Below, piece by piece: positions 23,624 through 34,605 of a stretch of DNA of 64,000 bases. Both the position numbers and the translations under genes were made by a program. The stretch's first letter is position 1, and every line of letters begins with the position of its first letter. The notes beneath the pieces were generated by a model. That model did not search any database. It was not told the origin of the DNA and saw only the letters and a program-made list of their open reading frames with translations. The DNA comes from Pyrenochaeta sp. MPI-SDFR-AT-0127 (taxonomy: Eukaryota; Ascomycota; Dothideomycetes; Pleosporales; Cucurbitariaceae), in assembly GCA_020747015.1 (NCBI GenBank), contig JAGTJM010000072.1, positions 1 through 64,000 of the forward strand. Direction: 5' to 3'.

Positions 23624-24615
23624 ATGTCTATCGGCCAACGAATAACGGCGCCGTATGCGGGAGCATTCGACCCCACAAACAGATTCGTCACGTCTTGGAT
23701 TCTACCCCCTAGTGTTCTCTTCGGTATTCGGGCGCTGTTCTCACTTTACGCTTTCGTAACCTTGTTCACCATCTTTGGTTGGAATGGTAGCCATGGCATG
23801 TCCCAGGCGTCGCGCCACTCCTTCTCTTACTTTACACATTTGACCTACTGGGGCCTTGCATTCTACTACGCATTCAGCGCCATACATACTGCCAGATACT
23901 GGCTCACTGGCACTTCATTTCTGGCACGATGGCCCAAAGTGCTTCAGATTGCCCACAGCATGTTCTACTCCACAATCGTAATCTATCCCTGGATTGTTAC
24001 AGGTGAGTTCCTTCTTTCACTTCGTAAGAACCCAAGTGATCTCAGGAGAAGTGCTTTGGTGTCTCCTTGACTATTAAATATTTTGAGACCCTCTACAGAG
24101 AATGGTTTTGTGAGAAGCGGGGTCCGCATTCTGTGTGCTAGTATTGACGTACTGTAGCTGTCTACTGGGGGTTGCTCGCGCCTGGACGCTTCTCATCGGC
24201 GTTTTCCCTATGGTCGAACACATCGCAACATGCTCTCAATTCGCTCTATGCTTTGTTCGAAATCTTCTTCCCTCGGACTGAGCCATTGCCATGGCTTGAC
24301 ATTATCCCAACTGTCATCCTCTTGGCTCTTTATCTTGGTCTAGCGTACCTTACTCACGCAACTGAGGGATTCTACGTTTACGATTTTCTCGACCTGCAAG
24401 AACATTCCTCTGGCATCGTCGCTGCATACATCATTGGTATTTTGGTGGGCTCCATCATCATTTTCTTGATCGTCAGATATCTCATCATGTTGCGTGTTTG
24501 GGTGACAGAGAAAAAATTGGGCAAGGTTGGGAAATTCTCAAATCGTGGGAGAGCGGGACTAATGAACGAGGGAGCTGGAAAGAGTATTCCACTGCATGAT
24601 GTCGGCGCAAAGTAG
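23624..24615 (+). CDS. Multi-pass membrane protein resembling FAR-17a/AIG1 family
   Basis: Exons 23624-24002 and 24158-24615, with donor GTGAGT and acceptor CTGTAG; the intron is 155 bp. The product is 278 residues. The start ATG lies in GCCATGT; upstream frame has only TTG. Several hydrophobic spans are visible: about residues 30-55 (LFGIRALFSLYAFVTLF), 70-90, 105-130 (FYSTIVIYPWIVTAVYWGLL), 180-200 and 225-245 (IIGILVGSIIIFLIVRYLIM). The segment NTSQHALNSLYALFEIFF matches the H-x2-N pattern seen in FAR-17a/AIG1 proteins, some of which hydrolyse fatty-acid esters of hydroxy fatty acids. Catalysis here is an inference. The C-terminal tail is polar and probably cytosolic. Confidence 0.7.
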
Positions 24616-27600
24616 ATGCTTCACTGTGGCCATCGTCCGCAAGTTCGCGTTTGAGATCTTCTAATTGTAATACTTTCTTTACCGCATATTACCGTTAATA
24701 TTACACGTCAGTAGCACTTTACCGATTTCTTCTTAGGCATGGCACCGAATTTCTCTCCGCGTCATATCCCTGCTCGCTTTTCATCAGACATCGGTCGAAC
24801 AGCTTGAATCCCTGACACGCTTGGCTCTTAAGCCACCACCACTTTACCAGGCCGCCTTGACCCCTTCACGGCGCATCAGTCTCACCCGTGCCTAGTCAAC
24901 CCCGGCTACTATGTGCTTGCTTCTTTTCGTTAATTACGCACTGCGGCCATCATCCTCTTGTAACCCCACTCCAGCTACTCGCGCAATCCGGCAGCATCTG
25001 GATGGCTTGCACGATCGGAACCTACTGTTGCATCTTGCATCATACCGAGGTCCTTGTCAGTGTGATTGGCACAGAGCTTCATGCTTGAGAGAAGGCTGTG
25101 GACTGAATCAAAATAACTTCCTTTGGCCAATGTGTTCGACAATACTTTCGTCCTGGATCTGGACACCTCTTCACCCAGAGCGTGCTCAGTCCGCCAGGGA
25201 CGATTGGGCCGTTGCCAGCCTCAATCAAGCCTATGCCAATAGCAAGGAGGGTGTTGCAGGCGCCCCGCTGCAGGTGTCCCAGTGTTGATCACACGCAAAA
25301 CAGCCACAAGTTGATGCGGCTGCAATGCGTGGAGGGGAAGTGGTTGTGGTGGGTCGTTCCAAAGCCAATCAGGCGCTTTGCGCGAAGGGGAAACATCCAA
25401 TACATGTCACACGTGAGATCGGGCCAGTAGACGTATACATGTGAAGCTGAGGAGAGAGGTTGCCCACTGGCCGTATACCACATAAGGGTGGGCAGATGCA
25501 ACCACCAACACATGGGCCGCGACTGTAACGGGTAAGGTGGTGGAACGCCAGAGCGAGCTTCTAGAAGGAGCTAAAGCTTGCTAAAAAACGCCTGCAGAGT
25601 GCACACGGCGGATTTCGCTATCTTTGAACAATGATTGGGCGAGTACTCGCATCGCGCAGAGTTTTCCTGGTTCATGAGAGCTATATGAAGTCATCTCATT
25701 GGGCTTTTTCCAAGTTGGCCACAGTCGATAACAGGAGTGTTACGTAGGGCTGGGGCAATTTTCAACGCTTCTTCCTAGCCAGACGGTGCCTGGCATGACA
25801 TTGCCACACCTAGTCGCCTGTTCCACCCTATCTGGGCAAGGCCTTCAGGATCAGTTGGCCGCTCACGCGTACAGTAGCCCTGCCTGTCCGTAAGTGGGAC
25901 TTCCTTTGGCCTATCTTTTGTATGGCTCGCGATATTTTGTCAAAAGTCGTTGAGTGCAGCGCTATCGGCTGCGAGTGCCCACTTGGGAAGTGTCGCCGCG
26001 CATCCCGCTGTTCAGCTAACAACTGTCTGAAAATGGGGTTGACCCCCTCTGGACTGGCAGTGAACAGGCCTTTGCCTTACGCAGCTCCGCATTTGCTTGT
26101 TGACGTTGATCGACCCATGGAGTGTGTGGGCACCATTCCTTCGACCACGCTGACCTGGCGATCATTGCAGACCATGGAGGTGGACTTCACATCGCGGCGC
26201 AGCACTACGCAACACACATTACTGCTCATGAGGATCCAAAGTCTTCAGACAATTGCTTCATGTTCATGATACCCTGTTCAGATGGCTCTCCAGCGGCGCA
26301 TTGTATCTATACTCAAGGGCTGTAGAATGTCTGGGACGCGCTATCAATCAGCAATAGTGGAATTGATTGCTCCACCAAAACTCAGTTCTGGACCCGAAAA
26401 ACGGTGCCTTCGCGGTGCTTTCGGGCCCGCCCGGGCTTCCATCCATACCGTAGAAGTCTGCCATGCAGCCACACAGACCGTTCTACTGAACAACTCCCGG
26501 GATCCCCCAATCTTCTGGAACGGGAGAGTACTTAGTTCGCTGGAACAGTCCATAGTTCCGAAGATCATATTAAACCTATGGATTCGTCTGTTTTTGACGG
26601 CGCATGCCATTTCCCCTAGTCCTGTTCCATCCTTAAGGCAGGCAACGGAAATGCGGCAATTACGCTCTTGGAACTGTGCGGCAATCTACCTAGTGATGGC
26701 TTGCAGTAAGCCCGCTGGAATCCGAATGTTTCGAGTGAACCAAGAGGGCAGGTGGCTAAGACGTCAAGTCACAAGCAGAGTCGGTGAGGACAAAAGTGAG
26801 ACGCTGATGGCCGCCAGAGAGATTTCGGCCGCTTTAGTCATGACAGCGTCCGGACTACGCATAGGCCCCAACGATGAAGCACCAGTCCTCAAGTGTACTG
26901 ATACTACTGCAAGCTGATTTACATTCCTGCCACACCATTCGAAATGTGTTCATCCGTTGAAGCCGCGCGACACCTCCGACCCCGCGTTTTGCGAGTCAGT
27001 CTCAAGAAAGAAGATACCCCTGGTTGCAATCGGACCATTCATGCATCCCCGTCGACTTCCCTTAGTCAGTAAAGTTGTCCCGCTCCATGAAGAGGATCCG
27101 CTGGTTTCAGAACACGAACAGCATGTGAACTGCCATGATTTGAAGGATGTCGGAAGCGCCGATGATGTTTGCAAGGATAGAGCAAGCACCTCTGACACCG
27201 GGATCGCAATGACAACCCGTCCAGGAACCTTTCTTCCGCCTCAGCCTCAAATTTGGTCAACCCCAGGATGAAGCATGTTGCAATTGTTCCAAGGTTGCAT
27301 TGACGTGGCCAGGAGCAGCGCGAGCCAGCCAACAGCAGCGCAGATACCACAAACCCTGCGCTGCGCTTGCGCCATCTGCAGCCGCTCGCAGTATGACGAT
27401 ACGCTTTGTTTGAAGGTTGGCTCGTTCCTGTACTACAGACGCAATACCCTGAGTCCTGCACAAAGGCCGCATGTGATTTGGCGCTAGTGACTGTCATTGC
27501 TTCCAAGCCTGCATGTGAACGGCTCGGAACCGTGGGGGCTAATGACCATGTGCTAAATGATGCGGTGAACGGCGCCAAAGTCAGAGGCAGCCCACAGAGC

Positions 27601-28018
27601 CCACTCGCGAGAGCTGCTCAATTGAGATTCATAGATGAGGAGAATCCGTCATGGCATCCTGCCCTGACTGTCAAAAAGGGATATCCAGATCTTTGGAAGT
27701 TGAAAAGAACCGGTTTCGCGCCATGTCAAGCCTCAAACAGAAACGCATAATTGATGTACAACACATCCATCACAACCTTTCTTTTTCAGATACGTGATCA
27801 GCGTACTAAGTTTAGAGCATACTTTGGTCTTGAACTACATGCTTCGTCGAAGAACGCTCCTAGAAAGAATTACCGAGGTCCGACTGTTGGTATTCCAAGC
27901 GCCCTTTCTCGGCCACCCGCCACCCGTCACAGGATCACCCGTATTCGCAAACCATCAAACAACACCCAAAAGCCACAGCATTGCGGAGAGAAATTCGGGT
28001 CCACCAAAGAACAAAGAG
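24616..28018. other. Intergenic stretch without a recognisable gene
   Basis: About 3.4 kb with near-normal base composition and no RIP signature. Many overlapping frames occur on both strands (for example 26282-26917 plus, 27066-27578 minus, 25922-26269 plus), all of similar length and low resemblance to any family. I found no splice pairing that joins them. It could be old decayed sequence, an orphan gene or non-coding transcript; nothing can be asserted. Confidence 0.5.
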
Positions 28019-29371
28019 ATGATCGAAGTAATCTACGTTGTTCGGCACGCAGTACGTATGAAGTCAAACCTCCGACTCCACCTTGCCTCTGCACAGTCCC
28101 CCTCCTCCACACACCACCCATGGAACCGCTTCCGCTCCGGGCCAGCTACTCTTACAAGCCCCCGTTCTTGCATCAGAAGTCTCGCATGCTTAGACACATC
28201 TGCACGTACCGTATCGTGAAGTCAAACGCCATGATCCCCACTTTCCCCTTTAAATGACATGCTTCCTAACGGGGAGGCGCTTTTACAGTTTCGCGCCAAC
28301 TGGTCGGTGGATCCCCAGACTGGCACATACACTGCGCTGTTGGTCAAGACGCCAACCGGGATACCCACTGATCCACCGTTGACGTCGAAAGGGGTCGAGC
28401 AGTCCAAGGAGCTTGCCGACTATCTGTGTAACATTGAGCCACCGGTTGAGAGGGTCTACTCGAGTCCGTTCTATCGATGCCTGCAAACGCTAAAGCCCAC
28501 GACGGATAAGCTGTTCGGGGCAGGCAAAGTAAAGGGAAGGATCAGAATTGATCGTGGGATTGGGTATGCAATACTCGCCAAAAGCGATATCGTTGTTGTA
28601 CAGTGAGACGCCCTCTAAGTATCCTTGCTAACAAATTGGAAATAGAGAATTCTTTGGTCGCGCCAGCTGGGAGCATCCATCACCACCCGATATTCAGATG
28701 CTAAATTCTCACTTTGAATATCTGGATCAGGAGTATCACTCCATACATGTGCCAGCAGCGACAGGTGAGATGATTGTAGAGCTACATGAGCGTGTCAGGA
28801 AAGCACTGGATCGTATTGTCAACGACCTCGACACAGACCCTGAACAACCGAAGACAGTATTGCTATGCACCCATGCTGCCACCATGATAGCAGCGGGCAG
28901 AGTATTGACGGGTCAGATGCCCGACGATCCGGATGAAGATGATTTCCAGTGCTTCACTGCGGGATTGTCGAAATATGTACGGAAAACGTCGGATTTACAG
29001 AAGGGTGCAGCCGGAAATTGGAATTGTGTCTTGAATTCGGAGACGTCTTACCTCTCAGGAGGAGCCGAACGAGGCTGGTACGTGAGCAACTTCCTTTATA
29101 TCGTTCTTTTCGTTCTTGTTTTCGGGGGACATTTTCGCTACCATACAAAGGGCTCGTCAAAGTCCGGGGCTATCACGGTTGGCTGGAGCATGACTGCGAC
29201 TTTCGTTCATAGCTCGGCTTCTTTTCAAGTCAATGTTTCCGCAGAACCATCGCAATCATCGCATTGGCCAGTATGCTGATCATACGTGGCATCAGGCACT
29301 TCGATGGCGAGGAAAGCTTTATTTCATTCGCAGACAGCCCGGTGGATGCAAGGGATTCCCCAAAGCTATAA
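28019..29371 (+). CDS. Phosphoglycerate-mutase-fold protein, TFIIIC tau55-like
   Basis: Four exons: 28019-28051, 28289-28563, 28646-29077 and 29296-29371; introns of 237, 82 and 218 bp; 271 residues. The N-terminus MIEVIYVVRHAFRANW carries the phosphohistidine loop as RHA rather than RHG. Later come YSSPFYRCLQT, the second-histidine motif LLCTHAATMIAAGR and the C-terminal ERGWHFDGEESF. This arrangement matches the branch of histidine phosphatases that includes the tau55 subunit of RNA polymerase III factor TFIIIC and related fungal enzymes. A protein phosphatase-like role or a TFIIIC-linked role are both possible. The joins rest on exact phase and family continuity (RGIG-EFFG and ERGW-HFDG). 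Confidence 0.8.
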
Positions 29372-30212
29372 AACAACGCACGAAAAGAAGAAGGCGAGGA
29401 AAAAAAAGGTGAGACGGGCATAGGAACAAGATAGCGAACGTCTTGGTATTTTAGGAGGCTAAGACTGTCTGTCAGATTATGAAGGCTCTCAGAAACATCA
29501 TAGATTATGAAGATACCACAGCTATGCGCAATAGACATATGCACAATGTTGTACAACGGTATCCTTTACAATTGATACCCAACACAACTTGGAACACAAA
29601 AGCACCCATTTCCCTAAGAATCGCAGACCCCAACAACTAATGAATAGTAGTGAAGCTCCAGCAAGCCATCGAAGAATCACTCACGTTACACGCAACCTCT
29701 TTCTACACGGGAGGTCACAAAACGTCCAAATAAGCTCATGGCAAGATCCCAGAAATACTTTTACTCCACAATCCCTACCCATATCGGCATTTTACCGACA
29801 CCCAGGATTCCACAGAATCCATCAGCTCGCTTCTCTGCTGCCGAACCCATCGTTGAGGCCGCACAACGTTGTGGCGCCGGACGGGGGGCGTGGCATGTTT
29901 TCAACCCAAATGTGAGTTCGCCGCGCGGTTGTGCCCTGCTTGTAGGGATCGTCAACCGGGTAGGGCCCGGCCAGCTGCCGAACATGTACCAGCCTTAAGG
30001 GCCCGGTCGCACGCTGGAAATCCGGGGAAGTGGAAGCTTGAGATGGCTTTGGCGACTCGTGTGACGTGAGGGATGGGGGTCAAAAGAAGGCTGCGCGCAC
30101 ATCTTGCTCCTCTCGAAGCTTTCAAAATCCATCGTCGCGGTCCCACCCATCCACCCTACACCCAATCTCACAGGCCAGCCATTGTGCAGTCGACCTGCCT
30201 GCCACCATCGAC
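29372..30212. other. Intergenic region
   Basis: About 840 bp between the phosphatase-fold gene and the tautomerase gene. It holds the 3' end of one and the promoter of the other. A purine-rich stretch lies near 29380-29410. No further gene seen. Confidence 0.45.
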
Positions 30213-30788
30213 ATGCCTCATTACGAAATACACCATTCCTGCGGCCTCACACAGCATCAACGCCATGCCCTTGCTACTGCCATTACAACCCTTCACTGCA
30301 CGCTCTTCTCCGCACCCTCGGCCTTCGTCAACGTGTCTTTCCATGCAAACAAGGCAGACAGTCAGGATAGTGCTGCGCACTCCATCTTTGTTGGGGGCAA
30401 GCCTGTTTGGACAAACTACATGCACGCACATCTACGGCCACGCGGGCCGAATAACAAGGAGAAGCTGAACACGTTGGTGGAAGAGGTTATGAGGATATGG
30501 GATGAAGAGGCACGCCCTGTACAGCAAGGGAGCAAGCAGCAGGATGCACAGGTGCTGGCAAGTGGCAGGCTAGATGATCCCAGAGGTCTACACAATGTCT
30601 TCATCATGGAAGATATCACGGCAGGTGCAGAGCAAGGTTTCATTTTGCCAATTGCTGGCCAGGATGGCAAGTGGGTAGAAGAGAACCTTGCGCGTTTTCA
30701 GCAAAGGGCTCAAGACGGCGATGAGAGCATGAGAACGCTTATTGACGAAGCCAGCGTGGGTTTTGGGAGAAAGAGGTCAAAGTCATGA
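30213..30788 (+). CDS. Tautomerase-superfamily protein (oxalocrotonate-tautomerase-like)
   Basis: Single exon of 191 residues including Met. The ATG at 30213 is chosen because it puts proline directly after Met (MPHYEIHHSCGL). Removal of Met would expose the N-terminal Pro that is the catalytic base of this superfamily. The N-terminal beta-alpha-beta unit (QHQRHALATAITTLHCTLF, then APSAFVNVSF) and the GGKPVWTNYMHAHLRPRG segment match the fungal group of putative tautomerases (Tautomerase_3 type). Relatives include cis-3-chloroacrylate dehalogenase-like enzymes. The natural substrate is unknown. An upstream in-frame ATG at 30066 would bury the proline and is rejected. Confidence 0.75.
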   Translation: MPHYEIHHSCGLTQHQRHALATAITTLHCTLFSAPSAFVNVSFHANKADSQDSAAHSIFVGGKPVWTNYMHAHLRPRGPNNKEKLNTLVEEVMRIWDEEARPVQQGSKQQDAQVLASGRLDDPRGLHNVFIMEDITAGAEQGFILPIAGQDGKWVEENLARFQQRAQDGDESMRTLIDEASVGFGRKRSKS

Positions 30789-31002
30789 AGAGAATGTTAA
30801 AGTCCACCGGCGTACTTAAGAGCCTCCTCAAAGACCCAGCACCCGTCTGATGTCTCGTACTCTATCGACACGAACTCAAATGGTATATATCGCATCGACA
30901 TCTGATACACGGCCGTGCACATTCAAGTCAACATGCCACAATGGGTCTCGATTCCATGCCTAGAGAGACCCCAAATTCAAAAACCCAAGGGGCCCCTTCC
31001 CC

Positions 31003-32506
31003 TTATAACGGCACATCCTCCATCATCTGTATTGCGCCTTCTCTCCCTACTGTGATGATCACATCACCCAATGTCTTTGTCAAGAAGCCAGCTTCCGAGT
31101 ATCTGAAATAGTAGTCCCACTTTCTCTTGAATACCTCGGCACCCTCGCTATCCATACCCTCGCTTCGTTTCTCCTTCATTAATTGAGGCTTGATCCTCTC
31201 TTCCCAATTATCCAAAAAGGCTTCCCTCCACAGTCGCAGTGCTTTTGCATAATGCGGGCCTATATTTTCTATACTGTCGACTACCAAAGCGCCGCCAGAT
31301 GCGCATTGTATTGTTCCGACAAGCTCTGAGACGGCGGGAAGGTGGCCACCGGGGAAGATGTAGCGTCGAATGAAATCATCGGATTTCGCGTAAGCTTCGT
31401 ATCGTGCGTCGGGCATTGTGATGCATTGAAAACAAGCGATTCCTCCCTCCGCCTTGAGCAGCCGGTCTATACACTTGAAGTATGTCTGTAAATAAGCTTT
31501 GCCAACTGCTTCCAGCATCTCTATCGACACAATCTTGTCAAAGGCTCCTGATTCGGGAGCACTGAGGTTTCGGTAGTCGCACAGAAGTACTGTAATACTG
31601 TCCGACATGCCTGCTTCCCGTATTCGCTCCTCTGCCAACTCTTTCTGCTCAATTGAAAGGGTCACGGATGTGACTCTGCAACCAGTCCGCTGTACTGCCC
31701 TCATAGCGAAGCTGCCCCAGCCTGTGCCAATCTCGAGTACGTGGTCCGTGCCTTTGATATGCGTGTTATCAATGAATCGGTCGAGCTTTCGCATTTGCGC
31801 ATCGTACAGGGTTTCAGTCGCGGAGTGCGAATCTGACTTTGGAAGCCATATTGGGCTCGAATAGGTCATGTCTGGAGAGAGAAATGCAGCGAACATGTCA
31901 TTTGAGATGTCATAATGTGCAGATATGTTGAGTCGAGCGTTCTTAAGATTGTTGCTACCACGAACTAGACCGGCGAGGCCAGTGGAGATGGCGGATGTAA
32001 GAGTCGAGCCGTTGGAGAGGTGATTGCGGTTCAAGATGAACAGCTGTAGGCTTTTAGCTGAATGCGCATATTCTGAGGGCGTGGTTGCTCACCTCGAAGA
32101 ACTTGGTCAAATCAGGCGAGGTGAATTCGCCGAGCATATAACTTTCCGCAAAACCCTGCACTCCAGTCAGTTTTTATGTCGGCAACAATGGCACATGCAT
32201 GTTGAGAGCTTGGCACCAAAGGAAATTCTCCTCGCATACCATATCGGCGAAGAGAGCTAACCGAACCCAAAATTTCTCGTCGTGTACGTCAAGGAAAGCG
32301 AGCGGCAGCCCTTCCTTGTCGGCGCCAAAAACGGTAGAGGCTTTACTGGAACCACCTTCGAAAAGAACCAGCTTTCCGAGCTTTATGTGTTGCAATTGTG
32401 AGAGGGTACCGTTTCTGCATAACGAAACCAGAGGTCCCCAGGCTTGTGCAGTAAGTGCATTGAGTGCCGTTGCCGCCGCCCCTGTGAGAGGGCTTAGGAA
32501 TTCCAT
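31003..32506 (-). CDS. Cyclopropane-fatty-acyl-phospholipid synthase-like SAM methyltransferase
   Basis: Exons 32506-32240, 32155-32093 and 32043-31003; introns of 84 and 49 bp; all joins are in phase 0. The product is 456 residues. The N-terminal part ends with FAESYMLGEFTSPDLTKFFE, as in bacterial-type CFA synthases. The catalytic domain starts NISAHYDISNDMFAAFLSPDMTYSS and carries the SAM site VLEIGTGWGSFAMRAV, then FDKIVSIEMLEAVG and FIRRYIFPGGHLP. The family adds a methylene or methyl group from S-adenosylmethionine to acyl-chain double bonds of phospholipids. No strong membrane anchor is visible, unlike sphingolipid C9-methyltransferase. Actual lipid product is not predictable. Confidence 0.88.
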
Positions 32507-33762
32507 GATTCTATTGCACTCACTCCCCTTTGACAGGCTGACCAGGATAGTTGATGCTTGTCTGAATGCGCACAGCTTCCAGCTTTGGGGTAAGACTACA
32601 GGAGCTGTCAGGCTTGGGCAGTCGTCACAGAATGGCACGCAGCGACAAGCAGGGACGCAAGTGATGTCGGCGGTAAAGGCTCAACAAAGCATTGAAAGGA
32701 TCGAGGGAGGGTCAATTGATGAGAAGCGCCGCTCAAAGAGGCGAGTTGGACGGAAATGGATTGGGAATGGTTGTCTTGAACGCGTTGAATGGAATTCTGT
32801 GGTGGAATGACGAGCGACAACAAGCTGCCCCTCGATGCCACGCGGCACCGAAGTTTATTTGACCTCAATTCACGGCGTTGCAACGGAAACGCGAAAGCCG
32901 ACGCGGTTCGTTTGGTTGCGCCGTCTCATCTAGATCCGTGCTGCATTTGTCGGAGCTGCAGCATCGAGCGAGGGTGCTTTGCCGTTTCGAGCAGTCTATG
33001 ACGATGTCGATTGCCTTTGGCATCGTGAACGTGGACTTTTTCTCTTTACTCCTGCAAGCTCGAGGGCACAGTAGTAACTTTTACTTGATAGGCCATGGAC
33101 CAGCTCCCACTATGCTCATCAGATTTGACATAGGCGAGGGATGCCGAGCGAATTGTGTGGTTTGGAGACAGCATTGTTATGCTAGCGGCCATTGAAAGGA
33201 AGTGCCGGGGGCTGCGCCAGGGACAGCTCTCGGCCGGCATATGCAAGGGCACCGCTGCTGATACGTCGCCATGGCCAGGCATACTGAATGCAAAGTCTCC
33301 AGCCGTGACACTTGATGCCAGGAGGGGGACGCAAAAGTCCTGCAGACGTCAGGCTTGCCTGAGCCTTTTCGTCAGCGAGGGGCAGAGCGGGCGGGGCGGG
33401 CCATTGGCACGCCAGAGTCGGTCCCGTGGAGGAGAGAGTTGGGCGCGCAGCAGACAGTGGGCCATAGACGATGGGCCTGTCGCAAAACAAAATTCGAGAA
33501 CACAGTAGCTTGAGGGGAGGGGAAGAGCGTCGTTTTGACATTGAATGATTTCGTTTGCAGGCCAGGTTGGGAGGGGGCCCCATGGTGTAGAGGGGTGCAA
33601 GGCAAACGTCCGTCATGATTACCAGGCGACGGGGGCATATCAGCCGTGCGCCCTGCCGCCCGTCACGCGTCGACGCGTCGTCGCGTGCACCCTGCTGCCG
33701 CCCAGTCTTGAGCTCCATTGCCTGCTTCGATATTTCTTGATCACCTGGCCCAACCCGACACC
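32507..33762. other. Divergent intergenic region
   Basis: About 1.26 kb between the CFA-synthase-like gene and the RNase H2 subunit C gene, whose starts face away from each other. Frames such as 33182-33820 minus have no family resemblance. It should hold two promoters; no motif assigned. Confidence 0.45.
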
Positions 33763-34330
33763 ATGCTCTCCATACAATCCACCAAGCCACAGAAATGCAC
33801 GCCGAACCTCCTCCCAGCACGTCTTCACCACAACGGCCCCATCAACGACACAGACCGGTACTGGAAGCCAAGCACTGATCACACGGGTGCGTTCATCATC
33901 TCGCGCGCGTCTGCTGGACTCTGACCGCCAAACCCATGCCGCCGCTGCTTGTTGCTGAGACCAAAACTTGCTGATGAGTACTGCAGGAAAGCAGCATGCC
34001 CACTTCCGCGGCCGCCACTTGCACGGCACCCTGCTGCCTCTCCCAGCCAACTACTCCGGCGCCATACTTCACGTTACCGACAAACAGCTAGCACAACCGC
34101 AAACGACGAGCAAGCAGATGGCTGATCACGACGCCCAAGACCAAGAAGAAGTCGACCAGGTCGACGTCAGTGTCGCGCACAATATAGGCCAGTTCGACCA
34201 AATACTCGTCTGGGGTCACGGTGGAGAGGTGCATGGTGCACAGGATGCGTTTGTGAGGGGAATGACGGAATGGATAGGGTTTGCGGAGAGTGTCCATGTT
34301 GATGCCGATGAGGAGCCTGCAAATACATAG
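33763..34330 (+). CDS. Ribonuclease H2 non-catalytic subunit C
   Basis: Exons 33763-33886 and 33987-34330; intron 100 bp with donor GTGCGT and acceptor CTGCAG; 155 residues. The N-terminus (PQKCTPNLLPARLHHNGPI) and the segment HFRGRHLHGTLLPLP followed by YSGAIL match the conserved core of RNase H2 subunit C (Rnh203 in yeast). The subunit holds the catalytic subunit A and subunit B in a heterotrimer that removes ribonucleotides from DNA and RNA-DNA hybrids in the nucleus. The acidic middle part (DAQDQEEVDQVDVS) is likely flexible. The last conserved block is FDQILVWGHGGEV. Confidence 0.85.
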
Positions 34331-34605
34331 CCCCCCTTCAGAGAGGCCTTCACGAGACGATGAAGATACCCAAGAAATCATGAATCAAGATAGCCCACAA
34401 GAGGGATAAAGGGACCATTCTCCAGCATAGTAGGTTACCCATCCTAACAAGGCCTATTGCCGAGTCACACCCTGGAGAAGCAGAGACTGGACATCTTTGA
34501 GATGAGGAGCACAATCATGAGCTCATTTGCTAGCACTGTAGTCTACTAGGTGCACACGGAACGGTGCCACCACAGCGTATCAATTGCAGACAAATTTATG
34601 CCGTC

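Noticed and set aside
26282..26917. 211-codon plus-strand frame
   Set aside because: No recognisable domain; the overlapping frames on both strands are equally long.
33182..33820. 212-codon minus-strand frame between two divergent genes
   Set aside because: It lies in a promoter region and has no recognisable motif.
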